DNA of 64,000 nt from Cryptomeria japonica (taxonomy: Eukaryota; Streptophyta; Pinopsida; Cupressales; Cupressaceae), in the NCBI RefSeq assembly GCF_030272615.1, contig NC_081411.1, positions 159,072,471-159,136,470 of the forward strand, given 5' to 3'. The translations under genes and the position numbers were made by a program. Under the pieces are notes generated by a model that worked only from the letters and a program-made list of their open reading frames with translations, did not search any database and was not told the DNA's origin. This document shows, piece after piece, positions 12,411 through 24,019 of the stretch. The first letter of the stretch is position 1. Every line of letters begins with the position of its first letter.

Positions 12411-12740
12411 AAAGCCTAGTCCTGTATTATCCCTGGGCTTTAATTTTGGCTATAGTGGTTCATGTCATCCTTTCTTGCAAGGTCCCAAAGCACTTTGACC
12501 ATCATAACCCATTCTTTGTATAATGAGAAGGCCTTTTTCATACTGATCTGTGGGAAGCTTAGCTTGTGGGATTTATGTGGTGATAGGATCTTTATAGATC
12601 CATTCTTCTAAGTCCTTATCTCTTGTTTCTTCTTCTTGACTCTTTCCTAGGATGAAAGGCATCAAAGTACATGCTAGCTTGATCAGTGGTTGTTGAAGTA
12701 ATTGTTGAGGTTTACCATGTGTCCTAGGAGAAGTAGGCAT
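12411..12740 (-). pseudogene. Tat: G-patch-like segment after protease
   Basis: In the gag-protease frame, 12560-12420 reads YEKGLLIIQRMGYDGQSALG followed by a basic stretch and DNTGLGF. This has the G-patch pattern (Leu, x, Met-Gly-aromatic, spaced glycines, Leu-Gly). G-patch motifs follow the protease in betaretroviruses and bind nucleic acid (known). Similar segments occur between protease and RT in some plant Tat elements (recalled, not checked). Stops TAA, TGA and TAG interrupt it, and the frame changes to that of RT near 12400. Confidence 0.55.
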
Positions 12741-13283
12741 TTATCCCACACAAAAGAGTTGGCTCAAATTGTATTCCCCTAGACCTTCCTCTGCAATTTT
12801 CATCTTAAGTTTTTCTTGCTTGGGTATAGTGGTGTTTGAACTAGAAAGAGAGGTTGGACTTACGTATGATGTGGAGGAGATGGCTTCTCTATTGTTAGGA
12901 ATGGTAATCTTTGGTTGATGACTTATATTATGACAATATGCAAAGGGGTTTGCATCTCCCATGATTGTGATCTCTACACCATTATGCGGGAACTTGATAC
13001 ATTGATGGTAGGTGGATGGAACGGCTTACATGGTGTGTATCCAAGGTCTTCCCAACAATAGATTGTATGGCAGAGGAAGGTCCAAAACTTGATAGATAAT
13101 GTGTTTCACCACAGGGCTCACTCGGATTGGTAGCACCATAGCTCCTTTGGATGAACGTTTGGAATCATCATAGGCTTTGATTGTGATGTTCTTGTGGGGA
13201 TCCACTGATTTTATTTCATATCCCAAAGCTGTGACTAATTGTAGAGTATAAATATTTAGGCCTGCTCCATTGTCAATCAATAC
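12741..13283 (-). pseudogene. Tat aspartic protease region
   Basis: After a TGA stop the frame reads VLIDNGAGLNIYTLQLV, with the active-site triplet Asp-Asn-Gly at about 13274 instead of Asp-Thr/Ser-Gly. It then reads IKAYDDSKR and VLDLPLPYNLLLGRPWIH, which is the flap and C-terminal ILGRPWIH signature of Tat/Ogre-type proteases. DNG is usual in that group. The enzyme would cut the polyprotein during particle maturation. A further 100 residues of linker run to a TAA at 12741-12743. Confidence 0.85.
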
Positions 13284-15323
13284 TCACTTGATCCTATGCT
13301 GGTTGATAAACCCTTCAATATGGAGTGAAGCGTTATGAGGTTGTTGGAAGGAGGAGTTGTCACTTTTCGAGAACGTGAGACAAGGTGATGATCTTAGATT
13401 TCTGACCATGGCTTGGAATTCATCTGTATTTAGGTTTGCAAGGATTGACACCTCTTGGAGAGCTTGATCCAAGATTGTTTTATGGGATGGAGATAGGCGC
13501 AATAGCTCTAAGATAGATATCAGTGTGGGTATTTTATTTAACTGTTCCACAAGGTTATACTACTTTGGGATAGGTGGGGTGCCTTGTGGAGTTGCTTTTA
13601 TGGTAATCTTGCTGCAATGTGTAACAACATTGCAAGTGGAGCTGGGATTTTTGATGGTTATAGTTACAATCTATTCATTGGCATCATATAGGTGATTCGC
13701 AGTATAATTATATGTAGCTTGCATATAATTCATGGTATCTGTGTGTCACCCTGAAGTGGAAGGACCCCTTTGATCTTGTGATGGAAGTGGATTTTTAAAC
13801 ATGAGATGATCATTGTTTGTTGTCTTTGGGTCACGTCCTTCGATTTTGATTTCACCTTGGTCAATAAGATCCTAAATAAGATCTTTCAATCTATGACAAT
13901 TGCTTTCTTTATGTCCTTTCCCTTGATGGAAATCACAATGTTCAGTATCCCTCCACCATGAAGGTTTGACTTGAGGTTCATAATTTGATGTTTTGGGTAA
14001 GGTTACAAGATTTTGAGAAACCAGCTGAGGTAATACTGTTTCAATGGGTTCCCCTAAGGGAGTGTATGTTTGCTTTGGTTTTTGTTGACACGGTCTGGGT
14101 TCATCTTGAGATGTGATACAACCTTGATTTGGAGGAGCAACTGTGTTAGTCTGAGGTGGGGGATTCTATCCTACAAATTGATCTATAGGTTGTGCACTTT
14201 TGATAGTTCTTGCATCCACAACCCTGTTGTTGATGATATTTTTGTTTTTATTCCAGAAGCTTGGTTTTTCACTATTGAAGCGGGGATGAGGGCCATGCTT
14301 TGGCTCATTATATATCTTGATAAGCCCTTTTTTGATGAGAGCCCGCTCACATTTTAAGCCTTTGGTGATCATGTAATTGAAAGAATCTGTGTCTTTTATG
14401 TCTAGGTGAAATTTCATTTCTTCATTTAAGTTGGAAATAAATATTTCCACTAGTTCTTGTTCAGGTAACTGAAGAGAACGTCTGCTAGACATTTGATGCC
14501 ATCATTGCAGAAAGACTAAAAATAGTTCACTTGGTTTTTGTTTAGTGTTACATAGATCAGCCATGGTGATATCATGTTCAATGTTGTGTGAGTAATGTGC
14601 CAAGAAGTTCTGGACTAACTCTTCAAATGTCCTAATGCCACTTGGTAATTGGGAAAACCATGATGTGGTTGTTCCTCCCAAGCTTTGGGGAAAAAGGCGC
14701 ATTAGGTATGTATCCTCATATGCCACTTCAAGGCAAGCTGAATGGAATTCTTGAACATGATCACTAGGATCTCCTTTTCCTCTATACATTTCAAACTTGG
14801 GTATTTTGAACCCTCACAAAAAAGGTGGCATATGAAGGTTCGTATCAAAGGGATAGGGACAAATGTCATTGAGTGAAAATTGATTTGTTTTTACACCACT
14901 ATGAAGTTGTTGGGCAAGATTTTTGACTTGTTGCCGCAACATTTCTATCTCATTTGGAGGAGGAGGAGGTGGGGGATTACCTTAATGAAAGTTGTATCTA
15001 ATGTGTTCTCGACCTCTTTCATCCTCATTACGACTTTGGCATTCTGATGCTTGTCTTAGTTGTGCAAGATCAAAGTCAGAGGGGAGCTTGGCTCCTTCTT
15101 GAGAAAGTTTTAAAAAGTGAGCATCAGCATTACTCTTGAGTATCTCATCAAAAAGCCTATTAAAAAGAGGGTTGTGTTGCGCCCTTTCTATTGTCGTGGG
15201 AGTAGGAGTGCCTGGATTGTCATCATTTACATTTCCTCCAAGGGCTTCTTGGAACTCATTGATATTTTCCTCCTCTTCCTCTTCAATTTTTTGTTGTCTA
15301 GATCATGACCTGGTATGAGCCAT
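13284..15323 (-). pseudogene. Tat gag
   Basis: ATG at 15321-15323 gives MAHTRS and then an immediate TGA. The same frame continues to protease with at least eight stops and no frameshift. An acidic N-terminal part is followed by a Pro run (PPPPPPPNE), a coiled-coil-like LRQQVKNLAQQL, then the retrotransposon gag core (FEMYRGKGDPSDHVQEF, SLGGTTTSWFSQLPSGI, FLAHYSHNIEH). The zinc-knuckle-like motif CDFHQGKGHKESNC at about 13940-13890 has a His/Cys pattern typical of Tat. The product would form the virus-like particle. The ATG was chosen because it is the first in frame and follows the leader. Confidence 0.88.
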
Positions 15324-17398
15324 TTTGTTTATAAGTTTTTGTTGAAGTTGGGTGAAAATGATGATGAGTTGTTGATGAAATGAGAGATTTATGGTTGGTG
15401 TGGTGTGTTGCATATGGATCTCTAGCACTTAAAGGTAGATGCTACCAAAAGTTCTTCTTGAATTGCTTGTTTGTTTTTTTATAAGGTTTGATGTGATAAG
15501 GTTTAGAGAAATTTGAGATGTGTTACAAACTCAACTACCTAGTAATGAGAGGATTCACTCCTAAACTAGTTTTAACTTGCATAGAAATGTCTCTTAGGAT
15601 GAATTTATCCTAGATGTAGAGACACTCCAAAAAGTGATGTGTTTGTGTTTGATTCAAGCAATATCGAAAATAGAACTTAGGACAAAAACCTCTTTAATGT
15701 TTTGAGAGTTGGAATGGATTTGATGAGATATGGATATGATAATGGATGAAATGTTTAACTTCAATAAAAGCTTTGTGTCACATATGGGATAAATTATTCC
15801 TCTTCTCTTTCAAGAGTTGGTGGTTCTTCTCAAGCTACGTTATATGTGATGCAAATGTTTGAAAAGAAGTCAGGATTGATCTTGGATCCTTTGTTTTTGT
15901 GATAACTCAAAGCGCAATATTGTGTAAAAGATCTGCGGTTTAATGACTCTTGATCAAATTTGTTTGATTTCCCTTGAAGATAAAGATGCATGTGATGTAA
16001 GAAGGCTCTATGAGAGACAAAGATTTGTCTATTAAGATAGAAGAATTTCCTCCTTTTGATAAGAGCCTTTGAGCTCAATGGTCTTTTCTTCAAGTTGACG
16101 TGTTAATGAAGATTCTTCTTTCTCAAGATGTGAAGAATGGTCATATAGTTTGATACTCTTGCTCTTTGTTTTTGATCTTTTGTTGGTGTTTTGAAATGTT
16201 TATGTTAGATGAATACTTGTTCTTGGAATTGATTTTTGATTTTTCTTTGACAAGAAAACAAAGCAAGAACACAAACACAAGAATGTTGCCTCAAAAGGCA
16301 CAAATAAGTATGGGTCTAGATCAACCCAATCCTTGGACTTTTTATGACCCTTTCCTTTAAGTTTATTTTTAGGTGTTTTCCAAAGCCTGAAGTCGGCTCA
16401 ATTTGCACTGGTCTTGACTCAAAAATGAAAACACTTCAAACACTCTTTATCCCTAAGGTCAAATGGCTAGTTACGATAAATTCAGCCCACATCTTCATAT
16501 TTCTTCGACTTTGGTACTACATACCTTATGAATCCTGTCGTGGTAGGTAAGGATGTGATATACTAAGTCTTGCATGAGCATAACAAATAGATGATCCTTA
16601 TGATAGGGGAGTCATCACTTTCATCAAGCCACAAGTGACTTTTCAAAAAGGTATGTTTCTACTGAAGGAAATATGTATGGTGAGTATCTTGGGAGCAAAA
16701 CCATCTATGCTCTTGCACTGAATTATATCACAAATATCCTCAATCAATAGAACAGGTGGGCTACTACTTAAAGGTATTTGGTAATGTTCGATATCTTTGG
16801 ACATAAGTTCATTCTATAGTGACTCACTTAAGAGCCTTGTAACTTGTGGTGGGGCCCATTTGTCCTTTCGGCAAGTTACACTGTAGGAACAACTATACCT
16901 AAGGCTACAACTTTCGCTCACACCTGATTTCTATAGCAGCTCGAATGATTTACCGCACGAGGTCGTTCCCAAGAGTGATATGTCTCTTGGCAGGCCTCTC
17001 TTAAAAATATAAAACTTGAGTGTTACTAACACTTTTCTCTTGCACCTAAGACCATGAAAGCCAAGGGAGAGGATAGTGTGTGTTAGAAGTAGGACCACTC
17101 GACAAACTCTTTTGCACAAGTGTGCCAAACACAAAATGCACTTGTTCTTTTTAACCCATCATCGCAATGTGATTTAACTATTTGGAGATGTTGCTCCAAC
17201 AATCATGGCATTCTTTTTAACTTCAAAGGCAAAATGTTTGAGTAAACTAGAATTTGAAATCCTGATCAACTTAAATTGAAACACGTATGCATGAAGTAAA
17301 TCGTTTGCAAAAATAAGACAAATTGATTGTTCCTTTTATTTGCACCAAAATAGAAGTGTGGATTGTGAATTTTTAGCTTTGATGCAAGAAATAAATTT
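15324..17398 (-). other. Untranslated leader of the Tat element
   Basis: This is the roughly 2 kb between the gag ATG and the tandem repeats. Both strands are full of stops, and the ORFs above 60 codons show no recognisable domain. Long leaders are common in Tat/Ogre elements (family knowledge). I see no splice sites or structure I can support. Confidence 0.6.
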
Positions 17399-17630
17399 TT
17401 CTTTGTTCAATTTTTAGAACACCAAAACAAGATTGATCCTAACTTGCAAGAAATGAAGTTTGTGTTGTTCAATTTTAGAGCACCAAAATAAATTTTGTCC
17501 TAACTTGCAAGAAATGAAATGTTTGTGTTGTTCAATTTTAGAGCACCAAAATAAGGTTGATCCTAACTTGCAAGAAATGAAGTTGTTTGTTTTGTTCAAT
17601 TTTAGAGCACCAAATGGAAATTTTAACTTT
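17399..17630. repeat. Tandem repeat, about 62 bp x 3.5, in the Tat leader
   Basis: Unit: a phrase beginning with 'ttcaattttagagcacc', continuing 'aaaataa...gatcctaac' and ending 'ttgcaagaaatgaag', is repeated at 17408, 17467, 17530 and 17595 with a few substitutions and a shorter last copy. Reading through it gives a periodic but probably meaningless peptide on both strands. Confidence 0.85.
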
Positions 17631-17769
17631 AACAACAAAAAGGTGTTAGTTAAAAGCCTACACAAGAAATGAATGGTTAGGAAAATCCAAACCCATGGAG
17701 GGCTTCCACAAGCCTAAGAAAAATTATAATTTCGGTTACATGTTCCTTTTTACAACATTTTGTTACAAT

Positions 17770-18030
17770 AGTGCTACTCTGTGTGCAAACAGAAGCGCTA
17801 TTTAACACAAATGCGCTAATACGAAGACAAAAGCACTAGAAGTAAAACTTTGACAACAAATACAAAAGGGCTAAAACAAACACAAATGTGCTATTTAAGC
17901 CACAAAAATGCTAAATAATGGTAAATAGCACCAAATTTGAGACAATAGCGCTATTGTAAATACAATAGCGCTAGAATGTCAAATTGCAATAGCACTACAA
18001 TGCGATCAAAAGCGCTAAAGCGTGACCTGT
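17770..18030. repeat. Degenerate ACAATAGCGCT motif array, right copy
   Basis: This array holds at least ten spaced motifs such as ACAATAGCGCT, AAAAGCGCTAA, AAAAGCACTA and AAATGCGCTAA. They are the reverse complement of the motif at 1640-1875. The array lies just inside the primer binding site, so the two arrays sit at opposite ends of the internal region in inverted orientation. Confidence 0.7.
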
Positions 18031-18092
18031 GTGTCAAGCTCAACATTCAGACAAGTTAGTTGTGTTAAAAAAAATTGTTTTTGGGTGTTTGG

Positions 18093-18111
18093 ATTCACGT
18101 CGGGTTCACCA
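18093..18111 (-). other. Primer binding site of the Tat element
   Basis: On the minus strand the sequence two bases after the LTR end is TGGTGAACCCGACGTGAAT. It begins TGG, the complement of a tRNA CCA tail, as a primer binding site should. It is not the initiator-Met type. I could not name the tRNA with certainty from memory. Confidence 0.75.
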
Positions 18112-18113
18112 AA

Positions 18114-19574
18114 TGATGCTCTGCAAAAAGGACAAGTTGGTTAGGATAAACACAACACAAGAAACAAAAGATATCAATTGTTAGATGCTAGTGTTAGAAA
18201 TCACCAATTAAAAACTATCCTAAGCAAGCATATCAAGAAAGATACTACTAAACAAAAAGAAAGCTTAAGGAATCTACAAAAAGTAACTAAACTTCTCCAT
18301 ATGCTCTCTACCATGCTGGTAGCTTCTCCTTCCTTGTTCCTCTCCTCTCCAAGTTCCAAACTAGTGTAGCTCTCAACAACATTTTGCACTATGGATGCTT
18401 ATGGAGGTTCAAGATTGAAATGTTTATTCTAAAATGCTATGCAAATGTGAATAAAAGCTAATATTAGATGCTATGATGCTAAAATGATTTATTTTAGGCC
18501 AAAATAACAATATATTAGTGATTTATGCTAAATGCTCTCTAAAATTCTCTATAACTTAGATGCATACAAGTTTTCAGGATTATGACTATGAATGCTAAAT
18601 GCTTGAGGATTTGAAAATGAGGAATGTGAGCTCTATTTATAGGTAAAATGGAGAAATGGATGGTTGAGATTGAGTAATCTCAACAAGGGTCAGGATTGAA
18701 TGATATTCAATCCATGTGAGGGCTTTCAACCCAATCCTAGGATGACAAGTGCCAACGTGAGATAGGTTGAGAGGAGAGGGAATACGCATTAAATGCTTGA
18801 CATGACTTGAGAGTTAACTTGGGAGTGAAGATCAAGATTGGGTTGAGTGAATAAATTTTATTCAAAGAATAAAAGCTTTTATCCAATGGATAAACTCTTG
18901 TGCAAAGGCAAAAGGGATAACCATGGTCAAAGCAATAAATGCTTGAGGAGACACATGAGTACAAGTTGAATTAACCATAAATGGCTATGTAAGAGCCATT
19001 AATGGTCATGTAAGAGCCATTAGTGGTTTTGAAAGACTTTAGAGGTTAGATTGTTAAACACACAAAGCATTAAATGCCTTTCAAAGACTTTGAAGTCTTT
19101 GAGAAGTGACTTCAAGTTGCTTAGGAATGTGACAATAATTAGGGGATGGATTAGGTTAATTGATTAGGATTAGATAGGTTCTAGAAGAATTTAGGAAGGG
19201 CAAGTGGGAGATGGTGGGTGAGAGAAAATAGGATTTTATTTAAAATAAAATTAATTTATTTCAATAAATGTGTGCAAGTTGCATTTGTAGGAAAATGCAA
19301 GTGGGGGTATAAATGATTTAGATAAATGTTTTATTTAATTTATTTAAAAGAGGAAAAGGGGGATTTTATTAAATAAATATAATTTATTCATTTAATTGAT
19401 TGTGAATTTGGTATAATGAATTAATTAAAATAAATTGAATAATTTATTTAATTAATAGGAGAATGTTTGAAGATGAATTAATTAAATATTAATTTAACTA
19501 ATGGCTAATGGATTTTTAATCAAATAAATAGAAAATATTCATTTAATTAAACTGGACAAATCTATGTGACTACA
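18114..19574 (-). repeat. 5' LTR of the Tat element (1461 bp)
   Basis: It is delimited by TG at 18114 (next to the primer binding site) and CA at 19573-19574, and is homologous to 1-1042. The right flank continues directly into the reading frame of an unrelated pseudogene at 19577, which marks the element edge. Confidence 0.93.
18633..18641 (-). promoter_or_regulatory. TATA-like box in the Tat 5' LTR
   Basis: On the minus strand it reads TATAAATAG, about 930 bp into the LTR, in an otherwise AT-rich context. It is conserved in the 3' LTR at 99-107. This is the likely core promoter for element RNA, with the start expected about 30 bp downstream (inference). Confidence 0.55.
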
Positions 19575-19576
19575 AA

Positions 19577-22500
19577 TACCATGATATTTATGACCCTGCT
19601 ATCCATGGTAAAAAGTGTATCATAAAGATTAGATATACATTGTCTAGGAAGGTGGCAGATGCATCCAGGGCAAAATTTATTATTTTCAACCCAATGTTAA
19701 AACATAAAACAAATAAAATCGCATCGTGGGATGTTGGATTGGGAAGCATGGTGTTACCTGAAGTATTCCCTTGCCCTAATTTTGTCATGGTCTATGCCAA
19801 AAATTATGATGAAGATAAAAAAGAAAATGTCAATAAAAATACAAAAGAGGAAATTCTATCCATAAATGAGGGAGAATTTTCTCATTTGTTGAACCTAGGA
19901 TTTGAAGCCCAAAACTCAAATGTCCAAATTGACCTTGAAAAGCTAGTAGGGAATTATAAGAGTCTCGATCCAAGTCATAGAGATTCATTTATCAAATCTC
20001 CAATAAAGAGTGGTACTGGTATTGTGTTGGATCAGAATCATAAGCCTCCTTATGATTCTAACATTTTTGATCCATGGGTTGGGGATACTATTTCCTTGCT
20101 GTCGTTTTGTCTGGGATTGGAAAATGATAGGGAAGTGGGTGCAAGCCTTCTTGAAATGATTTATAATATCCATTGTGCATGTGAGCGAGTAAGATATAAT
20201 TTTATTGAGCACATTGTAAAATCCATGCAAAAACAATTACTAATGATCAAAAAAGGTTCCTGTAAGACATTTAGGTTCTCATCCTACTTGTGCTATCTCC
20301 TTCTATCCAAGTATCATGCAATATTCGAGACCAACAAGCTTCAAATTGTGAGCTATAAGATTGATGAGAAGACTGGAAGAGAACAAAGTGTCCAATATAT
20401 GATTGGACACCAAAGATAAGGATGCATGATAACAGAAAGAACTACAACCATTTTGTAGACTTCTTTTTGGCACCAATGTATAATGAAATTACAAGCACTC
20501 CAATGCCTAGGTTGCCTATGTCTTGTAGAGATTGCATTCAACTTGGAAGTCAAATAGAATTTGCTGATTGGTTCTTCATGGAAGAATTCATTGTGTTAAG
20601 GTTTTATGGATCCACAGTAAAACCATACAGACTTCCAATACATGTGATAGAGAGGGTATTTGCATTAGAGTATGTACAACAATTGGAGAACACAAATAGG
20701 CACTGCCATGGTTAGCAAAAGAAGAGCATATTTCCTTCCTTTCTCATGTGGAGGGTTCACATTTGAGAGAAAAGCATTCAATGTGGCACATGATTTTTTG
20801 ACAATTTTTAACTTTGGTGATGAGGGTCTCTGGCAGTATGATCCAATCGGTGTAGTTCAAGCAAGGCTTAAGAAAAATGGGAACTCTTCAGCGTTATGTA
20901 AACATGAAAGTAAACCATTGCTAGAAAAGCTTAGAAACATGGACTCTTGGGATGAGGTTAAAAAAGAGATGGAGAAAATTGAAGCTGACAATAACATTTC
21001 AACAGAAGAAATTTCATCACAAAGTATAGCATTGCAAATGCACACATAGAGGATAATAGAGGAGGGCTAGGGCATCCAAAATAGGAGGTCCTATAATTTC
21101 TACCTTAAATTTTGCTAATCCATCTAAGAAATCTATTCCCAAATCAATTTTGCATGAATGTAAAGAGGATTATTAGACTCAAACCAAAATAAATGATTTT
21201 TGGACTATGAGGAAGAATCTTGGTGAACCAAAGACAAGTGCAGAATTTGAGAGCATTGGTGAGGATGCAAAGTTTAGCAAATTGTGGGATATGAAGCATG
21301 GCATGATAGAAGATGATGAGCATGAGGTTTCCATTGAGCCCCCTCCAACAACTACTATAGTCCCGAAAATATTAGGTGGAGTCAATGAGTCCATGAAAGA
21401 AAAATATAGCAAAGGGGCAGACCTTATGGAAAAAATGGGTTTTGAAGGTGGTGGTCTAGGTCCCAGAGGAGAGGGAATTTGTTATCCACTTTAGGTACAA
21501 CTTCCATCAGGCTCAAAATCAAAAGGTCCTTATAAACCAGTCATTGGACTTGATTCTTCAGATTCATCATGGATAGGTACTACTCATTACCATCAAGGTC
21601 CACCTACTTTTTTTTCAGGTTCAAATCCACAACCACCACCACATCATGGTATTCCCATTGGTGGTGAATCAAGTGCCACTACCACTAGTGGGGAATCTGG
21701 GGATAATATTCCTATTATTGTTCAGTCAAGTGTCACTATGATTGGTGGGGTTGGCATGGGTACTACTACTGATACTAGTTGTCTTGGTGTTGGACAAGGG
21801 CAATAACAAAATATCTCTCGCAGGAGGCCACTAGAGGTAGATATTCAATCTCATACTATTGAGAATCCTATATCAAGTACCACTGACACTACAAATCAAT
21901 CATTTGTAGCTTCAGATCACACACCTCAAAAGACTATGAAAACTACACATGAAAGTGTCAGTGAGAGTGGGACAACATCAAGAACTGTTGTTGGTAATCT
22001 TGGTCAAGCATTAGTTAAAACCACAGGAATAAGTGGAACTGGAGCCTATGGTATTCCTATGTCACCTTTCAAACATTCAATTGCTTCAACAAGCCCAGAT
22101 TTTCAATTTCGTGATTACTATGAAAAATATGAACACACAACAAAAGCAAATAAAGAAAAAAAGAAAATATTTCATAGGGTTTTCATGTTTAAAGTTTTAA
22201 ACGAACAACCTGCAAGGAACAGGGTATTTCCAACATATGGCCCACAAAAAGATATGGTGGAGTTCATGGTTGTTATGCCCCGACCCCATCTAAAGATAAA
22301 AATCCACCACACAGTCAGATAGATCCCTCTCAATTTCATGTTAGCACCCTCCAAATGGATTTTTCTAGAGTACATAATGTGAACAAAATTATTATGTCAA
22401 AAAGGACTAACGAAGTGGTCTACACTTCACTGCTAAAGGTGGAGAGAGAAAAAATAAACTGGAGAACAAATAGAAAAGTTACAGGTAGACCTGGAAAATG

Positions 22501-23519
22501 AAAAATCAAGGAGGAAAGCAATAGATAGCAAGTGCAATGATTTACAGAAAAGGATAAAATTTTTGGGCTCTACAGTAGAAATTGCAGAGCAGGAGAAGAT
22601 GGATGCACAATTGAAGGACTTGATAGAAAAATTGGCTAAAAGCAATAAGAAAATTGTTGAGGAAAAAGCCATTTTTCAAAAATTATACAAATGTTATGAG
22701 TCTACTGCCACAGAAATGAGAAAATTACAAGACCTATTGGATCATGGGAAGGAAAAAAAAACATTTGCAAGAGGAAGTAGAGGAAGAAAGAAAAAAATGT
22801 GCACAAATGAAAGAAGACCTGCACAATGCAAATGATAAAATAAAAACTCTGGAGGATAGATTGAAAGATAATATGAAAAATACAATGAAGTATATACAAG
22901 AAAACATTTGGCAACAAATAATGCAGAGGAGTGAGAAGTTGTGTGAATGGTTTCAATTGACTGAAAGTGTGAGACTAATTTATATAAAATCAAAGGGCAC
23001 TATGAGAAGAGCACACATATTTATTCAAAAGAGGATATGGCAAAAAAGATTCTAAAAGTAGTCTATAGTTCCAATGACAGCTACTTGGCATCCAAGGGAA
23101 TTAAGAGCCGCATTGATGCCACATTTAAGACATCATCTATCATTCAAAAATGCTAGAAGCTATGGGAAACAACAAAAGTTATGGAAAGTTGTGGAAAAAA
23201 GATATTGAAGCTATAAGAAAAGAAAAATAATTTGATTAAACTTGGTTTGCCTAACCCTGTTGACACATCAAATAAATTCATTGGAGAAGAAGCTTTCAAA
23301 AAAAGCATGGAGATAAAAATGAAGTCTGATTTAGACTTGCTTCCAAAGGACACAACTCCCCAAAGCTTTCTAGAGTTCATCCAACCATTTACAACTCTAA
23401 ATTCGGTATTGGATGAAACAGTGATGTCAAGTAAATCTTCTAAATATGGAATGTTGATGGAGTTGGAGTTGACTTTCCATAGTTTACAGAATTTTGACCT
23501 TCCATCAGACGAAGAGTAG
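19577..23519 (+). pseudogene. Unidentified long ORF with G-patch and coiled coil, 5' end removed by Tat insertion
   Basis: The coding sense is clear but broken. Frame 19577-20419 is open from the Tat edge (YHDIYDPAIHGKKCIIKIRY), frame 20422-20715 contains YRLPIHVIERVFALEYV, and 20672-21049 contains KRRAYFLPFSCGGFTFERK. 21207-22322 has a G-patch (KGADLMEKMGFEGGGLGPRG, about 21410-21475) followed by a Ser/Thr/Gly/Pro-rich linker. 22480-23055 is a Lys/Glu-rich coiled coil, and 23232-23519 a C-terminal segment. At least five frameshifts and a few stops are needed to join these. I do not recognise the family. The domain order resembles other retroelement-borne additional ORFs, so it may belong to an unrecognised element rather than a host gene. 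Confidence 0.6.
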
Positions 23520-23621
23520 AGCACCCTACAAAAACTGGCACACAATTCTTAAGAATCATAGTATGTATTGCACAATTTTCTTCTTTTACTCTTAATTTCA
23601 AGGTTTTATGTTTTTTCTGTT

Positions 23622-23716
23622 TGCTATTTTGCTAATCTAGCCTATGAATCTATTTTATGAATAGGAAAAAAATAGCACTCGCTATTGCTATTTTGCTAAT
23701 CTAGCCTATGAATCTA
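23622..23716. repeat. Short direct repeat (31 bp twice, 64 bp apart)
   Basis: The phrase 'tgctattttgctaatctagc' and its continuation 'ctatgaatcta' occur at 23622-23652 and again at 23686-23716, just 3' of the unidentified pseudogene. This is a simple local duplication; no role is apparent. Confidence 0.8.
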
Positions 23717-24019
23717 TGATGCATAGTGCAAAACTTTAGCCAGTAAATTTGTATTCTCAAATTCTCCCTTGCTTTAACATTTATGCATTTCTCTATTTCT
23801 GATTAGTAGGTTTTAGGCACTACTATTATCTATGTTTAATTTGTCATGGTGTGAATTAATATTTAATTTTGAACTCTGTTTTTTAAACAGGAGACATCAA
23901 ACAAGTAGCAGATGATAAATTGCTAATACGGCTTGTGATGGCCATATAAATCTGTGCCGAGTTTGTGATTTTGATGTTCAGTCTTCACATGTTGCAAACT
24001 TGCAATTCGACCTAAAGTT

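Larger units (their letters stand above)
1..19574 (-). mobile_element. Tat-lineage Ty3/gypsy LTR retrotransposon, degenerate, minus strand
   Basis: Positions 1-1042 and 18535-19574 are about 95% identical where I compared them, and both are bounded by TG...CA. A primer binding site lies inside the right LTR and a purine-rich tract (read on the minus strand) lies inside the left LTR, so the element runs right to left. The order on the minus strand is 5' LTR, leader, gag, protease, G-patch-like linker, RT, RNase H, archaeal-type RNase H and integrase, then an antisense ORF and the 3' LTR. The second RNase H and the antisense ORF are hallmarks of the Tat clade (known for the family). The left LTR runs off the window by about 420 bp. 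A solo LTR sits inside pol. No domain is intact, so the copy cannot be autonomous. Confidence 0.93.

Noticed and set aside
17399-17630. CRISPR-like array in the Tat leader
   Set aside because: Units are contiguous tandem repeats without unique spacers, and the genome is eukaryotic.
18114-19574. A second, separate LTR family at the right end of the Tat element
   Set aside because: It aligns directly with 1-1042 and adjoins the primer binding site, so it is the Tat 5' LTR.
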